In this document: in pieces, positions 30,301 through 39,300 of the stretch
Layout: each line of letters starts with the position of its first letter
Numbering within the stretch: the stretch's first letter is position 1
Assembly (NCBI RefSeq): GCF_032854445.1
Contig: NC_088302.1
Coordinates: 44,180,645 to 44,244,644 of the forward strand
DNA from: Liolophura sinensis
Lineage: Eukaryota > Mollusca > Polyplacophora > Chitonida > Chitonidae
Length of the DNA stretch: 64,000 nt
Direction of reading: 5' to 3'
The notes under the pieces: model-generated
What the model was told of the DNA's origin: nothing
Database searches by the model: none
The model's input: only the letters and a program-made list of their open reading frames with translations
Made by a program: the position numbers and the translations under genes

Positions 30301-33300
30301 CCACCCCCAACATTTTGTTGAAAACAGATTCTTATACACAAGACACTTAAGTCATGAATTTTGTAATCTACAGTACTTAATATTCACACCTAACATTTTG
30401 CTTAACATCGCTTCTCCTCTAATTGGACGCCAAAGCTCAGGGTAAGTACAGACGATCTAAAAATCCAGTTTATTTATGAAAAAATCCATTTAACGATTAT
30501 CTTGTTATCTGAGGAGAACTCACACTTCTGTGGGAATGGGATAACCCATGAAGAGCTCTTAAAACTAGCATGTTTATCTTGTGTGTGTGTGTGTACAGAA
30601 CTAACCTGCTGAACCAGCCCTGCCATCAGGTGTCTAATGTCCATCAGGCTGTCTTTCCACTTCTGCTGGTGGCGTAATAAATCCACACTCATCATTTGCT
30701 GAACCTAACAATCACAGACAAGAATCACAGGCCTGAAAACCCTCAGCAAAAGTGTAAAACATAAAGAGAACAATGAAAAGAAAAGAAAAAAGAAAGAAAC
30801 ATATCTACCAGTTGTTAAATTTTAAGTATTAAAGAATAAACACTTTATGCTTGCTTTTTTTTTTCTCCATCATATGTCTAAGAAGTACAAAAGGAACAGT
30901 ATATTTGTATTTGTGATGAAAACTTAGTCCATGTACCTTTTCGCAGACCACAAAGTGTGACTTCCTGAGCCTCCTGTTTTCTGTGGTCAGACGATCAGCT
31001 GCAGACTGAAGCTTCTTGATGTAGGACTCTAACTCCTCAGGGTTGTCCCATGTGACCTGAACAGACAAATCTGAGCCATCTGACCTGTACTGAGCACCTG
31101 TGAGGGAAAGTGATCAAGAAAAAACTTGTGAAATTAGTAAAACATCCGCATGATTCTTACAAAGTTATGTCCCTTGGAAGGAAAGATACTCAACAGATAT
31201 TCATATCTGTATGACAACTTGAAAATTACCACTAATACAGATAGATTTGCATATGTTGCTATGGGTAGATCTGTATTTACTACAGTATTCCCATGTTTGA
31301 TCAATTAAAATAATGATACAGAGATGAAAACAAGGTTGGAACTAAGCTCCGGTGATGGCAACCTGTTAGCAGGTTGCCACTTTTTCATGTGTGGTAACCC
31401 AAAATTATAAAAATGGGTTACCATCCATTCATTCAATATATGTTATTGATTAGTTAGATCTGACAGAATATTGTTCTGCGAAAGTCCATGCTGTTCTTCG
31501 TTGTGCCTTTGCAGAAAAAAAATGTTTTACACAATGAATAGACATTACTGTAAAATAAATAATTTGTTTTGTTGAAAAAAGCATACTGTGACACATTTAA
31601 GAATAATTTGTGAATGGCAGACCCTTGTTGTGATGTTAACTGCCACTAGGCCTACTTTCACTACCATTCATTCGTGCTGCAAACAGTGGATGTTGCTGCC
31701 GATGTTTCTTGTTGCGCAACTGAACCGAATTTTCGCTTTGCCCAGTCATGCAAAGACCCAGACTTGATTTGTGGACGTAAGTTACACTGTCCACATAGTT
31801 TATGAGGGACTGCAGTGACTGTCCACTGATGTCTCGAATCTTTGCCTCTCCGCAAATCTTGGAAATATGTTCTGAACATACTTTGCACTGGAGTCTAGTC
31901 AATCATTTGTCCTCACTAATTTCATATGTAAAGTTACTGTGAAAGTCCCACAAAAGAAACGTTTATTCTGTTATAGATTCAGCGTGGGCCGCTCGTCGTA
32001 CCAAATGCTGACAGTATTTAAGTGCCGGAGTAAATCGGGCGACCGTTCCCCATAATAAGACAGAAAGCGACCCATGTGTAACCCGAACAAGCATTTACAG
32101 CTTAATCCCAACCCTGTGAAAAGAAAAAATACTGGAGATAATGATGATCAATTTACCAGCTTTTGGATTCTTCACCATCTTCTCAAAGTGAAGGGCAGAG
32201 TTTAACATCAAGCTCTTCTGACTGGGAATCATCTGTTGGTCAATGGTGTTGTAGAAATGAGCCACCTGTTAACAAAACCATAAAGCTCATCAGCACTGTG
32301 TTTCAAAAAGTTCTCATATGGCTATACGGTGTTCATGTATGTATGCTTGGGGTTTTACTTTGTACTCAACAAAACCATCAAAATCATCAGCACTGTGTCT
32401 CAAACAGTTCTCATTTGGCTATACGGTGTTTATGTATGTGTGCTTGGGGTTTTACTTTGTACTCAACAAAACCATCAAAATCATCAGCACTGTGTCTCAA
32501 ACAGTTCTCATTTGGCTATATGGTGTTTATGTATGTATGCCTGGGGTTTTACTTTGTACTCAACAAAACCATCAAAATCATCAGCACTGTGTCTCAAACA
32601 GTTCTCATTTGGCTATACGGTGTTTATGTATGTGTGCTTGGGGTTTTACTTTGTACTCAACAAAACCATCAAGATCATCAGCACTGTGTCTCAAACAGTT
32701 CTCATTTGGCTATATGGTGTTTATGTATGTGTGCTTGGGGTTTTACTTTGTACTCAACAAAACCATCAAGATCATCACCACTGTGTCTCAAACAGTTCTC
32801 ATTTGGCTATACAGTGTTTATGTATGTATGCTTGGGGTTTTACTTTGTACTTAACAAGACCATCAAGATCATCAGTACTGTGTATCAAGCAGTTCTCATT
32901 TGGCTATACGGTGTTTATGTATGTGTGCTTGGGGTTTTACTTTGTACTTAACAAGACCATCAAGATCATCAGCACTGTGTCTCAAGCAGCTCTCATTTGG
33001 CTATATGGTGTTTATGTATGTATGCCTGGGGTTTTACTTTGTACTCAACAAAACCATCAAGATCATCAGCACTGTGTCTCAAACAGTTCTCATTTGGCTA
33101 TACGGTGTTTATGTATGTGTGCTTGGGGTTTTACTTTGTACTCAACAAAACCATCAAGATCATCAGCTCTGTGTCTCAAACAGTTCTCATTTGGCTATAC
33201 GGTGTTTATGTATGTATGCCTGGGGTTTTACTTTGTACTTAACAAAACCATCAAACAGTTTGTTATAAGAAAGATCTCTTCTATTATAGATGATAGCATG

Positions 33301-36300
33301 TAAAGAGGTTAGCAGATAGTTCTACACAGCTGAGTGGCTTTAATAGATTCATTATTTTAATCTAAACACCATAAAGTAGGTCATACTTGAAATAACTGGA
33401 TTTTTCAGTTTTAATACACCAAAATGGGACAGATTTAAATCAATAATCATATCTTTAAAAGATACTAACTAAACTTTTCACCAGATGATTATACATTTTC
33501 TGGAGTGTAAAAATTACGGTCAACTCTTAATGACTTTCATGTAGTTTTATGTGAGCAGGTTTGTCATGTACACAGAACAACACAGTGGTTTCTCTCTCTG
33601 TCTCTCTCTCTCACTGGTTTGACTTGCACATTCACCCGGCTACTTCTGTATAGATCACATGGTTCTTACATATGGCATAAAACACACACAGTATAACTGT
33701 GTATATGAGCTGGGTTGTGAGCTTCATTAATCAACTAACTATACCTGTTTCAGAATGACACCATGCCGGTAGAAGCGCTGAGCTGTAGTGGCTACATGCT
33801 GTATCTTAGCTGGTACTGTGAAGCCCAGAGAGGTGAGCTGTCGCACTTCCCTCAATAGAGTCACCAAACGATCGCTGTAGTTCACATGAAGCTTTCCATC
33901 CGACTTGTTCAAATCCATCAAGCGACCATTAGTTTCCAGGCTAAGAAAAAACAAATATATAAGAATGTCAAGACTTGTACGTGATAAAAGCAAGGCTATA
34001 CGATAAACATCAAGATAGCCTGACTTACTTTCTTACATTGAAAAAAAAAAAAAGACTTCTGTTTTTGAGGACTCTTCAATTAAAGGGGCTCAACAGAATT
34101 ATTCATCGTAAATTTTCTGAACGGTGGCACTAGCTATATTCTATAGGTATCCTTCATATTAGTTTAATGTTTCCGCCTGGCCACTCTTGGGAGTGAAGAA
34201 GCAGTTTAAGAAAAAATATTGCCAGTGTTGACAGTGTTTATTTTTATATCTATTATTAAACATATATCAATCACATATCTGTAAATTTATTACTGTGGAA
34301 ATGAGTTTAAAGACCCCAGATGAGAAAATCAAAACATTGGTGTATTAACCAAATATTATAGTTTAACATATGCCCACATCCAACAGTATATCATATGATA
34401 CTGTATCATCTACTTGTCAGAATATGTTAACACCTAACAACATCTCTGAAGTTTTAACAAACCTACAAGGAACAAATCAGACAAAGCAAATCGTACGACA
34501 GCATCAATAATTGAGTAAATTCAAATAAATCAATTTTTATGTCTAAAGAGGAAACTAATCATATCAATACCAATGTGGTCTGAAAACAATAATTAAAACC
34601 TGCTGTTTGATCCTTCATCCTGGTGCTAAGTTCCATCAAATTGATAGGGGATAACCATGAAATGGGCATACTTGTGATAATGTTAGATATCAGATCATGA
34701 CATGTGATCCAACTGTATATGACTGAATGATTGTGAGATGCCATCAATACCATTAATAGAGCCACGTTTATAGGCTGGATTTAGTCTTACCTCAGGGGCT
34801 GGTGAGTGTCCTCTATCAGAGCTTGAATGTCACGTGACCACTCATCAAACTGGTCACGGCGCCAGACTCTCAGCTCTTCCAGCAGGTCATACGCTTCACG
34901 GCGAAAGCTTTTAAAGCCGTTCAAATCCCCAAGTAGTGCCTCTGCAACACTTGTGGTCTCCTCAACCTTCAAACGTCAGGATTCTCAAATTTACCTTAAT
35001 TTAACAAGCTTTTGACATGTTAAATACAAATCATCTAAGTTTTCCAACAGAGTTCTCCAATGCATTTTCAGTATTTCCATAACACCAGTACTCTTATAGA
35101 CATATAACTTATAAATGTGTGGATGAAATTTCATAAAACTTAAACAATACATGAAAAGATAGTTTAAAACAAAGTGAATGTTTTTAAGGAAAGTTAAAAA
35201 ATATATGCCCAAAAATGAGAATTGCATTTTTGTTATTTCATTTCATTTTTGAGGCATATTTTACATTTCTTTTTAACCCTATTATTTCATGCATATTTTC
35301 AATCCATGGTCGGGAATATTCTGAAATGACATCACTGATAAACATACAGGAAATGTGGCACCAGCTTTAAGCGCCCCCAAATTCAGGCTCTCCCCTCAAC
35401 AAAGTTGTTTTGACAGCTATCACCATTGATATTTCCGCAGCAGGCTACAATTTCCAGACTTATTCCTAGGGCCTTAAGAAAACTGTAGTTTTTTTAGCCA
35501 ATTTTTCACCCCAATAAGAAAGCTGAGAATCAATTTTGTACGGTACTTTTGAATATTAAGCCACACCCTAAGGTAAGGTATTTAATTTAACATCCTTATT
35601 AAGAAATAAAAACCAAGTGTTTCGTGCATTTTTCAATACAGCCAGTCCCATTCAGGAAAACAAAAGGCTGTAATTCCAGATGTTGAAAACAATGACTGTT
35701 CAAATCTCTCACAATACCTTAGCCTCCAGTTGCCTGACATAGACAATACTGTTTACAACATCAGGGAGATTCTTTCCCTTGGGCGTCCCTTTACTGCCTG
35801 ACCGAGCATCAGTACGAGACATGAAGTCATCATGGACTTGCTTCAAGTGCACGGATAACTGGCCCAGTAAGGTCTCTCTGATTTCCGATAAAAACAATTG
35901 TAATCATAGATGACAAAAAGCATACATATTTACCATTATAATAAACGAAACTGAAGTACAAACCAACATATTAGTTTTAGAAGGGTGTCAACAGCATTAA
36001 AGAAAGAATTATCATTTCAGACTTCTGGTATTATAATCTAACTTAATAAAACAAGCAAAGAGATCCCACATACCTTTCTGACACCATCTCTTTATTTATA
36101 ATTGGCCTCTTGATTAATTCCTTGTGCCTTTGAAATTCTCGAAGTAGCTGTTGAAATAGGAAAAACACCCACATGGTTGATAAAGATATGATTTTTTTTC
36201 TTTGATTTCATAAAATTTGTATGCATTAAAGGTTTACATTTTTTTGCGAAGTTCTTGAGAACAATGGAATCCAAAAGATTCCCTGATCAAGAATGTGACT

Positions 36301-39300
36301 GAATCCACCTGCACGTAGCGACTGAATGGAAAGCGCCTTAACCATTTTACGTGTCATGACTAAGATTAGCATGCAGGAGAAGATTGGTTCTCTCGATCAC
36401 ATTGCATTGAATAAAATAACAGTTGTAACAGCCTACCTGTTGCGGGTTAGAATCAATGGCCCTGAACTGTGTTCTCAGTTTGCCTGCAATCTTCTGCTCA
36501 GCTGGGGCCATGGCTCTCTCATACTGAGCCACAGCGGCCTGCCACAACGGCTGGGTGTAGGGGTTATACTGAAGTGGGTTCAGACCCATAAATGGGGTGA
36601 AGGTTTCAGACACATGGAGCTCTTGCTGTTCTGATGAAGGCAATAGCCGTAGCACTTGCTCATGGACTGTACGCAACATCAGAATCTGCAGAGAGAGTGT
36701 CAGTCTTGGGTTACGTTTATTTACTTATTTAATAGGGTTCGCCAGCCTTCTACAAAGGGAAGCAAGTCTTGTAACTGATAAAACAGCTGTGCCTTCTATC
36801 TACTGTATCTGAATAACAATGTCAGCTTTCATTATCCATGATTACTGGTGTCGGTATTGAAATCAGTGGTATTGTTTTTCAAGTAGGTAGAGGACACTGC
36901 TATTTTATCAGTTACAAGATTTACTTCCCTTTGAACAGGGCTGGCAGACCCCACTGGTGTTTCACGCCGTGCTCAAGAATATTTCACTAATACGGCTGCG
37001 GCCAGCATTATGGTGGGAGGAAACCATCCAGAGGTTTCTTGGGATAGGTACATGTGTATGAAATTAAAGATTAAAAATCAGCTTGGAGCATGGGGTTCAA
37101 ATGTGACTCATGTGAGACAGCTCACTTCACATAAATTCTGAGTGAAGAATCAAGACTATTCCTGAATTAAGGTGTAATTTAATATACAATGTTTGCATGT
37201 TGCAGAGTGAAAGACAGCGATTTGCCCGCTAGAGACAGTCAATATACAAGTAGCTTACAGCTCGAGTTGAACATCAACAAATCCCGATATGTCGTAATAT
37301 TAGGTGTTGCAACATGCTGATACACTGTACAGAAAGTATATATGAAACTGACCGAAGCCAATGGCCAGAGAAACATTTTACAAGGGGGCACATTTCTTGT
37401 TGTAGCCAAAAATAAATGTGAAGAATTATGATTTAGCATGCTTTTTTTTGCATTTGTTGCAAAGATGACATGGTTTCATCCACTGAGAAGAAGACAAACA
37501 TACCTAATAAAGCAAGATGGTTAAATTTGCAAAAAACTATACAAATACAACGTTTTGGAAATCTTATGACCTCATAACCTGGATGTCACCCCAGCATCTC
37601 ACCTCATCCAGACGGGTGAGCAGGTTCTTTAGGTCAAGGGGAACAAACACTTCCCCTCTCCATGGGTTGGGGCCATACCGCTTCCAGAACTGGGTGGTCA
37701 GTGTCTCACACACCTGCACCCAGCGCTCACAAATTCCTGTCCCCATGCGCAGGGCGTCTCTGATACGAGAAAACTGACCATTCCATAAGTCCTCAGCAGA
37801 GAGCTTTCGCTGGACATATCTCCCTAGGGAGCCACCTACAATACAAATAAAAGTATACTGTATCATTGCTCCACATTTTCATGCACAGTGTATAGTATAT
37901 ATCAGAAAACGATTGTCAAGTGAAATAGAATAGCTTCATTGAAAGAACAATTTAAAGTGTAAACAAGGTCATGTATATGTATAGTTATAACTCCCATAGA
38001 AAACATTTAATCAAGATATTCAGCAACCCCTTGAAATAAGAAACCATCACAGCAGTTTGAACAGACTTAATTTATCATAAACTCTAACCAATCACATCCA
38101 TGAGGTGCCTCATACGGGTTTCCTGGTAAGGGTCAAACTCTGTTTGTTTCCACACATCATCCAGCGTGTCCTGAGTGATCTCCACCAACTCCATTGCATC
38201 CTGCAGCGATAGCGCATCCAGGCCACCATAGTCCTTAGAGATTGGTTTAAACAGTTCAGAGAAGTGGTCAGCTCTCTCGCGCACCTCTGCCTTTCCCCCA
38301 CTACGACTGACATCAGCCCAGAACTGAAATTCATCGTCTGGGGTTAAGATACCTGACAAAAAACAAGGCATTTATAGGACAAATTATATATTATGCTTAG
38401 AAAAAGAAAACACATACCTGAGTGCCTGACAATGGCACTTAATTTAAACAAATTCACTTTGCTTGATATTAATATTGTTTATTAGGGGCCTATGTGGCTA
38501 AGTTGGTTAGCATGTTAGAGCAGCGTAATGACCCAGCAGCCTCTCATCAATGCTGTCGCTGTGAGTTCAAGTCCAGCTCATGCTGGCTTCCTCCCTGGCC
38601 ATACGTGGGAAGGAATGCAAAAAAGCTGAAAGAAGACAATAGTCACACGCTGAATTCGTTGTACGTAGAAAATACAGTCTACAACACCAAACACCAGTCC
38701 AGAAGCAACAGTGCCAGGGGGAAGTGCAGACTTCTCCAGTGAGACTCCTACAGAAACCATTAGAGCACCAGGACGGTCATACATTCACCTATACATGTAG
38801 AACTGCGAATATGCGCTTACAAACACCTATCCCAGGTGGATATAATGGATTGTGTTTTTGCTCCTGTCTTTGGGGTTGTGCCACCAAAACTAGGACAAAA
38901 CCACTCAAATTTATCCAAAAATTAAATGCACTGCAAAGCTCAATATTATGGTGATGTTTGTCATTTTTTTACATAAACATTTTTTGCTGATCTAAACAGT
39001 GGGTTTTATATTATTAGAGGCACTAACTTCCAGGCAGAGAGCCTATGCAGATTTTGGAGTCAGGCCTTCTTTGTGCTTGGTCATCTTTTTTTTTTCAAAT
39101 AGGGATGTGACTTTAAAATCTTGGATATAACCTTCACTGTATACATGTACATGTATATAGCAAGTTGTGAATCTCATTTTCCTCCATGGCCATCTATCAA
39201 CAGGTTCTACTCAGCATGAAAATTTGAAATCATATTTTGTGTCAATAAGCAGTGTGATAAAAAGGATATACAAAGGAAAACACATGGGCTAAAGCCACTA

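Noticed and set aside
32163-33303. Overlapping plus-strand open frames up to 324 codons
   Set aside because: They are created by the 97-bp minisatellite, which lacks stops in all three frames. 97 is not a multiple of 3, so the frames only mirror each other. No protein features.
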